A DNA stretch of 64,000 bases, from the NCBI RefSeq assembly GCF_004339525.1, contig NZ_SMGE01000001.1, positions 496,001 to 560,000 on the forward strand. Reading direction: 5' to 3'. The stretch is from Flavobacterium sp. 90 (GTDB taxonomy: Bacteria; Bacteroidota; Bacteroidia; Flavobacteriales; Flavobacteriaceae). The position numbers were made by a program, and so were the translations under genes. The notes beneath the pieces are model-generated. The model was not told the DNA's origin and did not search any database. It worked only from the letters and a program-made list of their open reading frames with translations. Shown piece after piece: positions 42,933 to 52,675 of the stretch (the stretch's first letter is position 1; every line of letters starts with the position of its first letter).

Positions 42933-45900
42933 ATGAAAACTTTTTCATTAAATAAAGGGTTGGCGGGACTTTGGTATCCGTTTATTTTCGGGTTCTATCT
43001 TTTTTGCACGCCAGCCTTAGCGAGGAACACCTTGTTCTTTTCCGTTTTACAACAACAAACACAAGTCCACGGTATCGTAACTGATGGCACCCTTCCTCTT
43101 CCGGGAGTCAGTATTTCAGTAAAAAACCAGAAAAAAGCTGTGGTTACTGACTTTGATGGCAAATTTACAATAACAGTGTCACCACACGATATTCTTATTT
43201 TTACCTACATTGGTTTCAAAACAACTGAAATTCCAGTTGCAGGGCGCTTAGTAATTAATGTACAAATGAAGGAAGATGCCACTTCTCTTCAGGAAGTAAA
43301 AATTAATGCAGGATATTATTCCGTTAAAGAGAGCGAACGCACGGGAAGTATAGCAAGAATTACTTCAAAGGATATCGAAACACAGCCCGTAACTAATGTA
43401 CTTGCCACGATGCAGGGTCGTATGGCAGGTGTGAATATTACACAAAATACAGGAGTTCCCGGAGGTAATTTCGATATTAAAATCAGGGGACAAAACAGTA
43501 TTCGCGTTGATGGCAATGCACCACTTTATCTTATAGATGGTGTGCCATATGCTTCTGAAACAATTGGATACAATCAGACCTCTACTATTTATCCATCACC
43601 TACAAGCCCTCTAAACAGTATAAATCCTGATACTATCGAAAGTATTGAAATACTCAAAGATGCAGATGCCACAGCTATATATGGTTCGAGAGGTGCTAAC
43701 GGTGTGGTGCTCATCACAACTAAAAAAGGAAAAGCAGGAAAAACAACTTTTACAGTAACTGCCTCCACGGGTGCCGGAACTGTAACAAAATTCATGAAAC
43801 TCATGAATACAGAGCAGTATCTAGCCATGCGAAGAGAAGCTTTTAAAAATGACGGCATTCCCTACAATTCATGGGATTATGATGTAAATGGAACATGGGA
43901 TCAAAACAGATATACCGATTGGCAAAAGGAACTTATCGGTGGTACAGCCAGCATCACAGATCTACAGGCTGCTATTTCAGGGGGATCTGAAAAAACACAG
44001 TTCCTGATCAGCGGTAATTATCATACGCAGTCCAGCGTATTTCCGGGTGATTTTATCTATAAAAAAGGCGGTTCACAATTCAATTTAAACCACCGCTCAG
44101 AAGATAATAAATTCAGGGTTACGTTCTCAGCTGGATATAACAGTCAAAACAATGATCAGCCCGCCTTTGATTTTACCTATGATGCCCGCTCACTCCCTCC
44201 TAATGCACCTGCCCTTTATGATTCTAATGGTGAACTAAACTGGGAAAACGGCACTTGGGACAATCCGCTTCGGAACCTTAATGCTGAATTTGAATCTAAA
44301 ACAAATGACCTTATTGCCAATTCCGTATTATCATATGAAATATCTTCAGGTCTCTTGATTAAAAGCAATTTTGGATATACTGATTTAAGCACTGTGGAAA
44401 CCCGTACAGCTCCATCGTCTGTATATAATCCTGCCTACAATATCAGCAGTGCTAATTCATCACTTTATCTAAACAATACAGACCGCTCTTCCTGGATCAT
44501 AGAACCACAGATAAGTTGGACAAAAGAATTAGGTTTAGGAAAACTGGACCTGCTTGCAGGATCAACTTTTCAAAATCAAACTACCACCCGGTTGTTTCAG
44601 TCAGGTACAGGATATAGTTCCAACAGCCTGATTTATAATCTGGCATCTGCTAAGTACATTAATGTACTGCTAAATGATGAAACCATATATAAGTATCAGG
44701 CCTTTTTCGGACGTATTAACTATAGTTTCGACAAACGTTACATCATCAACCTTACAGGCAGGCGTGATGGGTCAAGCCGTTTTGGACCAGGCAATCAATT
44801 TGCTATTTTCGGTGCCGTAGGTGTGGCATGGCTCTTCTCAAATGAGAATTTTCTAAAAAACAGCTCATGGATCAGTTTTGGAAAACTAAGATCCAGTTAC
44901 GGAACAACCGGTAGTGACCAGATTGGCGATTATCAGTTCTTAAATACCTATACTACTACAGGGATAAATTATGGAGGAAATGTCGGCCTTGAGCCAACCC
45001 GGCTTTACAATGCTGATTTTGGTTGGGAAACCAACAAAAAACTAGAAGCCGCGCTTGAATTAGGTTTTTTTCACGATAAAATATTTACAACAGCTTCATG
45101 GTATCAGAACAAATCATCTAATCAGCTCGTGGGAGTCCCACTGCCCGGAACAACTGGTTTTACCGTTCTTCAGTCAAATTTAAATGCCGAAGTTCAAAAC
45201 AGCGGTTTGGAACTGACACTTAGAACCAATAACTTCAGTAATGCAAATTTTAGCTGGACAACCAGCTTCAACCTAACCTTTGCCAAGAACAAACTGCTTA
45301 GTTTTCCGGTATTAGAAAGTTCTCCCTACAGCCAGAAATATCGCCTTGATAAGCCCCTAAACATTGAGCTTGTCTACGAGTATAAAGGGGTTAATTCCCA
45401 GACTGGTCTCTATGAATTTGAAGACATTAATAAAGACGGTAAAATTACTTTTCCTGAAGACAGACAGAAAGCTGTCGATCTTAATCCAAAGTATTACGGC
45501 GGTCTGCAAAATCAGCTTCGCTATAAGAATTGGAACCTTGACTTCTTATTTCAGTTTGTCAAACAAAAAAACAGAATAAATCCAATGGGATTTGCAGGAC
45601 AGATGTCCAATCAGCCTGTTTCGAAAACAGATCGCTGGCAAGCTTTCGGAGACATTCCTGCTTATCAATTGTATACAACCGGTAATAATAGTGAGGCTGT
45701 AACAGCCGATTATTTATACGACAGAAGTGACGCCTCAATAACGGACGCTTCATTTATAAGACTTAAAAACATCTCGCTTTCCTATCTATTACCCATGCGC
45801 TCAAACACAGTGCAATGTAAAATTATGCTGCAGGCTCAGAATCTTTTGACTTTTACCAAATACAAAGACGGCGATCCTGAATTTACTTCGTCTGGATACT

Positions 45901-45947
45901 TACCGCCTCTTAAAGTCACAACTGCAGGCATTCAATTAACATTTTAA
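42933..45947 (+). CDS. SusC/RagA-type TonB-dependent outer-membrane transporter
   Basis: A 1004-residue protein. After a signal peptide (to about 30) comes a carboxypeptidase-like regulatory domain (about 42-115; VHGIVTDGTLPLPGVSISVKN), the plug (about 125-235; VLATMQGRMAGVNITQNTGVPGG, IRGQNSIRVDGNAPLYLIDGVP, IESIEILKDADATAIYGSRGANGVV) and a beta barrel to the C-terminus (ends GIQLTF). It imports a large ligand across the outer membrane with its SusD partner, 10 bp downstream. The substrate is probably not a glycan: no glycosidase is present, but a peptidase is. Confidence 0.96.
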   Translation: MKTFSLNKGLAGLWYPFIFGFYLFCTPALARNTLFFSVLQQQTQVHGIVTDGTLPLPGVSISVKNQKKAVVTDFDGKFTITVSPHDILIFTYIGFKTTEIPVAGRLVINVQMKEDATSLQEVKINAGYYSVKESERTGSIARITSKDIETQPVTNVLATMQGRMAGVNITQNTGVPGGNFDIKIRGQNSIRVDGNAPLYLIDGVPYASETIGYNQTSTIYPSPTSPLNSINPDTIESIEILKDADATAIYGSRGANGVVLITTKKGKAGKTTFTVTASTGAGTVTKFMKLMNTEQYLAMRREAFKNDGIPYNSWDYDVNGTWDQNRYTDWQKELIGGTASITDLQAAISGGSEKTQFLISGNYHTQSSVFPGDFIYKKGGSQFNLNHRSEDNKFRVTFSAGYNSQNNDQPAFDFTYDARSLPPNAPALYDSNGELNWENGTWDNPLRNLNAEFESKTNDLIANSVLSYEISSGLLIKSNFGYTDLSTVETRTAPSSVYNPAYNISSANSSLYLNNTDRSSWIIEPQISWTKELGLGKLDLLAGSTFQNQTTTRLFQSGTGYSSNSLIYNLASAKYINVLLNDETIYKYQAFFGRINYSFDKRYIINLTGRRDGSSRFGPGNQFAIFGAVGVAWLFSNENFLKNSSWISFGKLRSSYGTTGSDQIGDYQFLNTYTTTGINYGGNVGLEPTRLYNADFGWETNKKLEAALELGFFHDKIFTTASWYQNKSSNQLVGVPLPGTTGFTVLQSNLNAEVQNSGLELTLRTNNFSNANFSWTTSFNLTFAKNKLLSFPVLESSPYSQKYRLDKPLNIELVYEYKGVNSQTGLYEFEDINKDGKITFPEDRQKAVDLNPKYYGGLQNQLRYKNWNLDFLFQFVKQKNRINPMGFAGQMSNQPVSKTDRWQAFGDIPAYQLYTTGNNSEAVTADYLYDRSDASITDASFIRLKNISLSYLLPMRSNTVQCKIMLQAQNLLTFTKYKDGDPEFTSSGYLPPLKVTTAGIQLTF

Positions 45948-45957
45948 AACATACTTT

Positions 45958-47346
45958 ATGAAAACATTTTATCATTTAGAAAAGCAAATGTTGTGGTTAG
46001 GAATATTGTCCTTTTTTATGAATTCCTGTGATTCTTTTGTAGAGGTAGATCTTCCTAAATCACAACTTACCACCGTCACCGTATTTGAGGATTATGCTAC
46101 TGCAGATGCCGCTCTTACCAATATCTACGCAAAAATTAGGGATACGGGTCTGTTCACGGGCAATAACAGAGGACTATCGAATCAGCTTGGAAACTATACC
46201 GATGAGATAATTCCTTACGGTACGCCTTCAAATCCAAGTTTGAACTTTTATAACAATAGCCTTTTAGCTGAGAATGCTGATGTTGCGCAGTACTGGAACG
46301 ACTCTTATAATCAGATTTATGCTGCCAATTCTATCATAGAAGGCACAGAAGCGAGTACTAAGCTTTCAGATCAAAATAAAAAACAACTTAAAGGAGAGGC
46401 TCTTTTTATTCGTGCATTACTGCACTTTTATCTGGTCAATCTTTTTGGAGACGTTCCCTACATCACAGTGACCGATTATAAAAAAAATAGTATAGTAAGC
46501 AGAATGCCTGTCAATCAGGTATATCAGAATATTATAAATGATCTGGAAAGTGCTATTGGTCTTTTACATAACAATTACAGCGAAATGGGACGAATCCGCG
46601 CTGACAGATATGTTGCCCGTGCCCTTTTAGCCAGAGTTTATCTGTATTCCAAATCTTATCCTGCGGCGGCCAATGAAGCCTCGGCAGTTCTTAACCAGAC
46701 CGATTTATTTGCTTTGGAAATTATAGATGAGACCTTTTTAGTAAATTCAAGAGAGACCATATGGCAATTGCAGTCCGCAGAAGCAGGACAAAATACACAG
46801 GAAGCATCAACCTTTATATTCTTATCTGGTCCACCTGCACTTGTAGCTCTAAATGATAATCTTGTAAATTCCTTTTCAGCATCTGACCTGCGACATTCTA
46901 ATTGGATTAAAGCGGTCAGTGACGACACCTCAACATGGTACCATGCCTACAAATACAAAGAGCAAAACTTTACTTCGATCTCTAAAGAATATTCGATTGT
47001 GTTTAGACTTGCCGAACAGTATCTCATCAGAGCCGAAGCACGAGCACAACAAGGTGATCTTATTGGTGCCAAAGAAGATTTAAACAAAATCAGGCATCGA
47101 GCTGGTCTTGATGATACTTCGGCAATCACTAAAGAAGAAATTTTAGATGCTTTATTAAATGAAAGACGATGGGAATTCTTTACCGAGTATGGACACCGTT
47201 TTTTCGATCTAAAACGCTTCAATCAAATAGATGTGGTGCTTTCAGGCAGTAAGCCGGGATGGAATGCGTCTGATAGTTTATTCCCTCTCCCTCAGAGTGA
47301 ACTAAGTTCAAATCCGAATCTTCGTCCTCAAAACCAGGGATATTAA
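45958..47346 (+). CDS. SusD/RagB-type outer-membrane ligand-binding lipoprotein
   Basis: A 462-residue lipoprotein, the lid of the SusC-type transporter. The signal ends in FFMNSCD with C24 as the lipidated residue. The SusD features YWNDSYNQIYAANSIIEG, KGEALFIRALLHFYLVNLFGDVPYIT and the C-terminal LNERRWEFFTEYGHRFFDLKRF are present. Helical TPR-like core and variable middle are of usual length. Third gene of the operon starts 11 bp later. Confidence 0.95.
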   Translation: MKTFYHLEKQMLWLGILSFFMNSCDSFVEVDLPKSQLTTVTVFEDYATADAALTNIYAKIRDTGLFTGNNRGLSNQLGNYTDEIIPYGTPSNPSLNFYNNSLLAENADVAQYWNDSYNQIYAANSIIEGTEASTKLSDQNKKQLKGEALFIRALLHFYLVNLFGDVPYITVTDYKKNSIVSRMPVNQVYQNIINDLESAIGLLHNNYSEMGRIRADRYVARALLARVYLYSKSYPAAANEASAVLNQTDLFALEIIDETFLVNSRETIWQLQSAEAGQNTQEASTFIFLSGPPALVALNDNLVNSFSASDLRHSNWIKAVSDDTSTWYHAYKYKEQNFTSISKEYSIVFRLAEQYLIRAEARAQQGDLIGAKEDLNKIRHRAGLDDTSAITKEEILDALLNERRWEFFTEYGHRFFDLKRFNQIDVVLSGSKPGWNASDSLFPLPQSELSSNPNLRPQNQGY

Positions 47347-47357
47347 AATCGTTTAAG

Positions 47358-50030
47358 ATGATGAAGTACGCTACTCAAAAATATTTCAGTCCTGTAAGTG
47401 CTTCTTTATTCCTAAATATGCGTTTACACTTTTTTTTATTTTTTATTTTGCCATTAGTAGCCTGTCCTTTAAGGGGACAGGTGGTGCAAAAAAAAGATCT
47501 TACTGCAGCAGACTATCACTTATGGGGTGCCCTGAGTCTGGAAAAAATATCTCCTGACCAGAAGTGGGCCAGTTATACCATGACTTACGAGAATAATATT
47601 GATACACTATTTGTTCGTAATACAGTAAGCCTTAAGACATTTTCGTTTGTGACAGTTCAGCATTCTTTATTCACTAAAAACAACACTTTTGTATGTCAGA
47701 ATGAAGAGGGATTACAAATTACAGAACTACACACAGGGAAAAAACAGTATATAAAATCAGCTCATGAGTTTGATTATTCATCCCTTGCAGATCTTATCAT
47801 CGTAACAATCAACCTTCCACAGGATAAAAAGAAACTCATCCTTCAAACTCCAGATGGCAAAGTCGTTAGGGAAATAGCTGACATTACCAGTTTTTCTTTA
47901 AGTCCTGACAAGCAGCATCTGGTTTATGGAAGAGCATTGAACGATAAACATTCCGTTATCCTACTGGATCTAAAAAAAACGGAGCAGGAAAAGTTGATTC
48001 TGAACAATCACGAAGATAAAAGTTTTGGCTTTACATGGCATAAAGATGGAAGTGCTGTTGCTTTTGCAACACAATCAAATTTAATAACTGAGACCTTCTT
48101 GTTTTATTATATACTCGAAAATGAAAAATTATATAAGCTCGATCCGGCGCTACAATTAAACTTGCCGAAGAATACCTTTATACCTGCAGACTTTACATTT
48201 AAACTGACCGTTTCTGATGATATGCAGAAAGTGTTTTTTACCACAAAAATAAATAGTCCATTATTGGAGGAAAAAAACACTCCAGATGTTGAAATATGGA
48301 ACGCAAATGACAAATCGTTGTATGCCGAAAGGGAAAAGGGAGGTTCTCTCTCAACAGTTCCAAGGGTTGCACTTTGGTTTCCTTTTTCTAATATTGCCAA
48401 TCAATTAACAACAAATGACCTGCCTAAGGTGATGCTTTCCGGTGATCAACAATATGCCTTATTATTTAATCCGAAGGATTATGAACCTCAGTTTATAATA
48501 AAACCCGGTCCAAGTGATATTTATATTCTGAATCTGAAAACACTTGAAAAAAAGCTATTTTTGAAAAAACATTCTGCTCATTTTTTAGAACTAATACCAT
48601 CGCCTAAAGGAAACTATATTTCTTATTTTAAAGACGGCAACTGGTGGGTATATAATATTGCAGCTGATACACATCAAAATATTACAGCGGGAATAAAATC
48701 TAAATTTACAGCAGAAGATTTACAGTATTCCATCTCCGCCAAAAACTCAAATGCTGGCTGGAGTATGGATGATAAAGAAATTCTGCTATATGACGAGTTC
48801 GACCTGTGGGCTATTAAACCCGATGGAACTTCTTTCAGGAGGTTAACACAGGGACGCGAATTAAAAATAAGATACAGACTGGTTAGCAGCCCCGACAGGC
48901 AACCTTATCTTTTTGTTTATGATGCGCTAAAAGTAGACAACATTGATATCGAAAAAGAATTGTTTCTTCACGGTCAGGGAGACGATGGAAAAACGGGTTA
49001 TTTTAAGTGGAATAAGAAGTCACGTGAAAAGTCAATTATCTATGATGATCGACATATTGACCAATTAACCTATAATTCTAACAAACAAAATTTGTTTTAC
49101 AGGGAACAAAAATTTGACCTTTCTCCACAGCTGATAATTAAAAAGAAAAATTTGAATCCAGTCTCTTTTTTTCAAAGTAATCCACAGCAAAAAAGATATT
49201 ATTGGGGAACATCAGAACTCATCGAATATGAAAATTCTAAAGGCGTAAAAATGAAAGGGGTACTACGTTACCCTGCGCATTATGATCCCAAAAAAAAATA
49301 TCCGATGATAGTGCATGTATACCAGAGGCAATATGATCAGCATCATAAATATATAAATCCTACATCACAGATGGAGGATGAAGATAATGATACTGTATGG
49401 ACCACTCAAGGCTACTTTGTTCTTCTTCCGGATATCATTGTGGAGTATGATACTCTGGGTTATTCAGCCTTGGATTGCGTTTTGGCAGCAGTCAAAAAAG
49501 TCCTCGCTAAAGAAATTATAAAACCAGATAAAATCGGACTTATGGGACATTCTTTCGGAGCGTATGAGACTTCGTTTATAATTACGCAAACAAATCTTTT
49601 TGCCTCAGCTATTGCAAGTGCCGGTAGTACCGATCTAAATAGTTTTTATTTTACCCTTGCCAAAAACTTCTCTTATCCTAATATGTATCGCTTTGCCAGT
49701 GGACAATGGAAAATAAGTCAGAGTCCGTTTGAAGACCCTGAAACCTATCGGCGTAATTCCCCAATTACGTATGCCAATAAAGTGAATACACCACTCTTGT
49801 TATGGTCGGGAAAAGAAGATTATAATGTTGATCCTCATCAGACTATGGAATTTTATTTTGCACTTCGTTCTTTGGGTAAAAAATGCATCATGCTCTTATA
49901 TCCGGACGAAGGACATGGCATTTCAAAACCAGCCAATCAAAAAGATATGACCAGCCGGATTCAACAGTGGTTTGCCTACTATCTCAAAGATGATTTGTCG
50001 GCAGAATGGATAACCGAAGGCGTGAAATAA
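47358..50030 (+). CDS. S9 family (prolyl oligopeptidase-type) serine peptidase
   Basis: An 890-residue exported protein. A signal peptide (about 20-41, ...FILPLVACPLRGQ) is followed by a beta-propeller region (about 55-620) and an alpha/beta hydrolase domain. The nucleophile is Ser in GHSFGAY (about 733), the acid Asp in KEDYNVDP (about 818-822), and the catalytic His in DEGHGI (about 852). It cleaves short peptides, often after proline. In one operon with SusC/SusD, it probably processes the imported or exported peptide. Confidence 0.93.
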   Translation: MMKYATQKYFSPVSASLFLNMRLHFFLFFILPLVACPLRGQVVQKKDLTAADYHLWGALSLEKISPDQKWASYTMTYENNIDTLFVRNTVSLKTFSFVTVQHSLFTKNNTFVCQNEEGLQITELHTGKKQYIKSAHEFDYSSLADLIIVTINLPQDKKKLILQTPDGKVVREIADITSFSLSPDKQHLVYGRALNDKHSVILLDLKKTEQEKLILNNHEDKSFGFTWHKDGSAVAFATQSNLITETFLFYYILENEKLYKLDPALQLNLPKNTFIPADFTFKLTVSDDMQKVFFTTKINSPLLEEKNTPDVEIWNANDKSLYAEREKGGSLSTVPRVALWFPFSNIANQLTTNDLPKVMLSGDQQYALLFNPKDYEPQFIIKPGPSDIYILNLKTLEKKLFLKKHSAHFLELIPSPKGNYISYFKDGNWWVYNIAADTHQNITAGIKSKFTAEDLQYSISAKNSNAGWSMDDKEILLYDEFDLWAIKPDGTSFRRLTQGRELKIRYRLVSSPDRQPYLFVYDALKVDNIDIEKELFLHGQGDDGKTGYFKWNKKSREKSIIYDDRHIDQLTYNSNKQNLFYREQKFDLSPQLIIKKKNLNPVSFFQSNPQQKRYYWGTSELIEYENSKGVKMKGVLRYPAHYDPKKKYPMIVHVYQRQYDQHHKYINPTSQMEDEDNDTVWTTQGYFVLLPDIIVEYDTLGYSALDCVLAAVKKVLAKEIIKPDKIGLMGHSFGAYETSFIITQTNLFASAIASAGSTDLNSFYFTLAKNFSYPNMYRFASGQWKISQSPFEDPETYRRNSPITYANKVNTPLLLWSGKEDYNVDPHQTMEFYFALRSLGKKCIMLLYPDEGHGISKPANQKDMTSRIQQWFAYYLKDDLSAEWITEGVK

Positions 50031-50052
50031 ATTTTAAAATAAACTAAAAAAA

Positions 50053-50083
50053 GCAATGCAGTTCCACTTTGGAACTGCATTGC
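50053..50083. terminator. Bidirectional terminator between S9 peptidase and DUF6520 genes
   Basis: GCAATGCAGTTCCA-CTT-TGGAACTGCATTGC, a 14-bp perfect stem. A T run follows on the - strand (TTTTTTAGTTTA), so it mainly ends the DUF6520 transcript; it also lies 23 bp after the S9 stop. Confidence 0.8.
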
Positions 50084-50105
50084 CGTTTATCGAAACCTCA
50101 AACCG

Positions 50106-50378
50106 TTAGTTTGCTGGTCGAAACAATACTTCATTACAGTTCCCTTGGGCATTTTTACCAAATGCCTGCGGTCCTGTTGCCCCATTAAGACGACAGGTTT
50201 GTGATCCACTGGTATCACAATTTACCGGAATGTTACAAGCGCCTTGAGCATTGAGAGTATATCCAATTTTTGGTGCAAGGTTTTTTTCAGTACTTTGCAT
50301 GGACATAGTGGCAAATGCTCCGGTAATTCCCAGCGCAATAACTGCTGCCGGCATTACATTTTTAAAAAAAGTTTTCAT
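50106..50378 (-). CDS. DUF6520 family Cys-containing secreted small protein
   Basis: A 90-residue protein with signal peptide (MKTFFKNVMPAAVIALGITGAFATMS). The mature part has four cysteines (C48, C54, C62, C81), enough for two disulfides, in GACNIPVNCDTSGSQTCRL and GNCNEVLF. It matches the DUF6520 family of Flavobacteria, function unknown. It follows the MauE-like gene by 110 bp, which suggests that the MauE-like protein handles its cysteines. It resembles a precursor peptide more than an enzyme; this is inferred. Confidence 0.75.
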   Translation of the reverse strand: MKTFFKNVMPAAVIALGITGAFATMSMQSTEKNLAPKIGYTLNAQGACNIPVNCDTSGSQTCRLNGATGPQAFGKNAQGNCNEVLFRPAN

Positions 50379-50488
50379 AATAATAAATATTAAATTAAAA
50401 ACACGATCTACTTTTTTCTACAGGTGTTCGATCTGGCTTCCTGACATCGGCCAATGTATTTTGATGCTGCTTTTTCATTCCAGCATTT

Positions 50489-51994
50489 TTATTTTTTTTT
50501 TAGTATATCTCTAAGTTTATAAACAGACAGCTCATCACTCATCAAAGCATACAAATGAGTATCAGTAACGATAAAGGATTGCAGTTTTTTATCCTCAACA
50601 TTGTAGATTGCAAAACTCAGTAAATAAGCTTTTTTCTTTAGGTCATATACATCAATTATCGCAGCCTGTTTCCATAATTTCAGATCTTCAAAACGTCCTT
50701 GAATTTTGGAGTTTATAAAAAATAGATTTGAATTTACAGCAAGATTTGCATTTACGGTCATCGGCGGTGTTGCCATTCTTCTCTCTGTATTATTTTTGAG
50801 ATACGCTACCTTAATCTGAGCATGTGATATTGTATCTATAGTATGACCCCGGTATAATAGCTTTAAATTTTCATCTGCAACAATAAATTCATTTCTGTAA
50901 TAATAGAGATAAATCATTCGTTTCATTTTCTCATTGTAGACAAGCATACCATCAGTATCGAATACACCGTCGATTTGTGTCTGTAAAAGTGTATCGTTAT
51001 AGCTAATTTTTGGTGACCTTTCGGCTTTAAAAATACTTAAAATATGAGCAGCATTCTTGCCATTATTAGACCTGAATACTACCGAAGTAATATCCACAGG
51101 CTCAGCGATGGTAAAATAATGAAGGTCTTTTATTTCGCCGATCACTTTCCAATTATTGGTCCTTCCCCAAAAAATGCAGGGAACGGTTCCATCCATCAAA
51201 TAAAAGTAAGATCCTCTAACTAAAATTTTAATCCTTTTAAATGCTATATCTTTTGGGCTAAAAGAGATTTTAAATGTCTGTTTCACCTGTAAGGCAGAAT
51301 CAAATGCAATAATATGCAGTGGATCTGTGTAGTTCCCAAGATATACCTGATTATCTCTGCTTCCGGCAAAATAATAGGAATTGAATTTCAGATTTACTGT
51401 TTTTTGCAGCATGATAGGATGCTGTGGATACCTTCTGATAAATGGATTTTCATGTTGCATAATTTGTTCCGATGATAAAAACAAAACAACAACTATTATG
51501 ATGCTCAGTGCAACTGAAACTATAGTTGTTTTTATCCCTACAACCGGTTTTGTAAAGGATTCATTTTCTATACGTATATGATGTTCCAACAGAAGAGCCA
51601 ACAATCCTAACAGCACAAAAACAATATTGAAAATCAGATGTACATCCCAGCTCATTTTCTCCAATATACCACCACAAGAACAAGGGACAAAAGAACTGTA
51701 ATGCAGTACAATAAAAATATATGCCGTAAACATGGTCATCATACTTACTGAAGCAATTAGTCCCCAGTTTCTAAATCTTTTAACAACCAGTAGCACAACA
51801 ATCAATAATTCACTCAGTGGTACTATCCATGAAATCCAGGAAGCAAAAGCGCTTAAAAGAGGAGATTGTCCAAGTTGCACTTGGAAGTTCTCATAGTCGA
51901 GTAATTTGCTAAATGCTGCATACACAAATAGAAGTATATACAGTAGACATATTGCGTCCAAAATTACACTCTTAATTTTTACATTCAGTTTCAT
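50489..51994 (-). CDS. MauE/DoxX redox membrane domain fused to a propeller-like domain
   Basis: A 501-residue protein. Residues 1-190 carry about five membrane helices with the redox motif FVPCSCGG (C105, C107) on a loop, the MauE/DoxX-like pattern used in disulfide handling. Residues about 205-500 form a soluble beta-rich domain with repeated blade-like segments (IHIIAFDSALQVKQTFKIS, FIVADENLKLLYRGHTI, LYALMSDELSVYKLRDI), so propeller-like. The fusion is unusual. The promoter/operator region is at 52189-52256. The DUF6520 gene downstream may be cotranscribed. Confidence 0.82.
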   Translation of the reverse strand: MKLNVKIKSVILDAICLLYILLFVYAAFSKLLDYENFQVQLGQSPLLSAFASWISWIVPLSELLIVVLLVVKRFRNWGLIASVSMMTMFTAYIFIVLHYSSFVPCSCGGILEKMSWDVHLIFNIVFVLLGLLALLLEHHIRIENESFTKPVVGIKTTIVSVALSIIIVVVLFLSSEQIMQHENPFIRRYPQHPIMLQKTVNLKFNSYYFAGSRDNQVYLGNYTDPLHIIAFDSALQVKQTFKISFSPKDIAFKRIKILVRGSYFYLMDGTVPCIFWGRTNNWKVIGEIKDLHYFTIAEPVDITSVVFRSNNGKNAAHILSIFKAERSPKISYNDTLLQTQIDGVFDTDGMLVYNEKMKRMIYLYYYRNEFIVADENLKLLYRGHTIDTISHAQIKVAYLKNNTERRMATPPMTVNANLAVNSNLFFINSKIQGRFEDLKLWKQAAIIDVYDLKKKAYLLSFAIYNVEDKKLQSFIVTDTHLYALMSDELSVYKLRDILKKK

Positions 51995-52188
51995 ATTTTC
52001 TATAGATTTAAGCTGATACCATTAGTGAATACTAAATCGGTATCATTAATATGGAAATTTTTATTCTAGTTTTAAATTTTGCTGTTATTCACCTAATAAA
52101 TTTTAACAGCATAATTTAAATCCCCTTAAATCCTAAAAAATGAAAAGCATTTTAACTGTGATTCAATTGTTTGGAGTTGGGGCGAAAA

Positions 52189-52256
52189 CAAAATTACAAC
52201 AGCTTGTTTTATAGTACGTTATCAAAATCCGACATCAATTTGTCAAAATCCGATAT
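52189..52256 (-). promoter_or_regulatory. Promoter and 21-bp-spaced direct repeats before the MauE-like gene
   Basis: On the - strand TAATTTTG (52196-52189) is a -7 box. Upstream lie two direct repeats, ATCAAAATCCGACAT (52221-52235) and GTCAAAATCCGATAT (52242-52256), with their AAAATCC cores 21 bp apart. No -33 TTTG at the usual spacing, as expected for an activated promoter. The core resembles the operator at 39405-39451. The rest of the gap (51995-52188) is AT-rich with nothing recognisable. Confidence 0.6.
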
Positions 52257-52311
52257 TTTAGTTAAAGTTTTAAAAAAAACAATGATAAAATAAATTGGAT
52301 AATAAAAAAAG

Positions 52312-52344
52312 GGTTCAAATAAACACTAATTGTTTATTTGAACC
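52312..52344. terminator. Terminator after the 100-residue gene
   Basis: GGTTCAAATAAAC-ACTAATT-GTTTATTTGAACC, a 13-bp perfect stem, with a run of seven T on the - strand (CCCTTTTTTTATT). Ends the gene at 52373-52675. Confidence 0.85.
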
Positions 52345-52372
52345 TCTTATATTTTCTTGTTTTTTTAATCTT

Positions 52373-52675
52373 TTATGACTTACCTGTCTCATTTAATGTG
52401 TTGAGCTTTTCACTAAGTTCTATAAGCCCTGCTTTTAAAAGACATTCCTCTCCAAACAGTTTTAAATCCTGTAGATTTTCTTCTGAAACACTTGTTAAGA
52501 GTATAGATGGTTTATCATCTCCTTTAGCTGCTAACCCACGTTGAATAACATGGTTTAATAACAATACATTTTTTCGTGAAATTTTCAAATCAATCTTCAC
52601 TACATCATTCATGCTAGGGATACTAAGCACAGTATCAAAAACCTTGGCCACATCATTTGTTGTCATAATCTTCAC
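52373..52675 (-). CDS. Unknown small ICE protein
   Basis: A 100-residue soluble protein (MTTNDVAKVFDTVLSIPSMNDVVKIDLKISRKNVLLLNHVIQRGL...) with helix-strand-helix character and no recognisable motif. MTTNDVAKVF, three codons in, is an alternative start. Placed at the boundary of cargo and mobilisation genes with its own terminator, so it is probably an ICE accessory gene. Confidence 0.55.
   Translation of the reverse strand: MKIMTTNDVAKVFDTVLSIPSMNDVVKIDLKISRKNVLLLNHVIQRGLAAKGDDKPSILLTSVSEENLQDLKLFGEECLLKAGLIELSEKLNTLNETGKS

Noticed and set aside
48700..48760. TCTCCGCCA near 48745 as the right attachment site (tRNA-Ser 3' end copy)
   Set aside because: Only about 9 bp match and it lies inside the S9 peptidase gene; the preceding T-arm sequence is absent.
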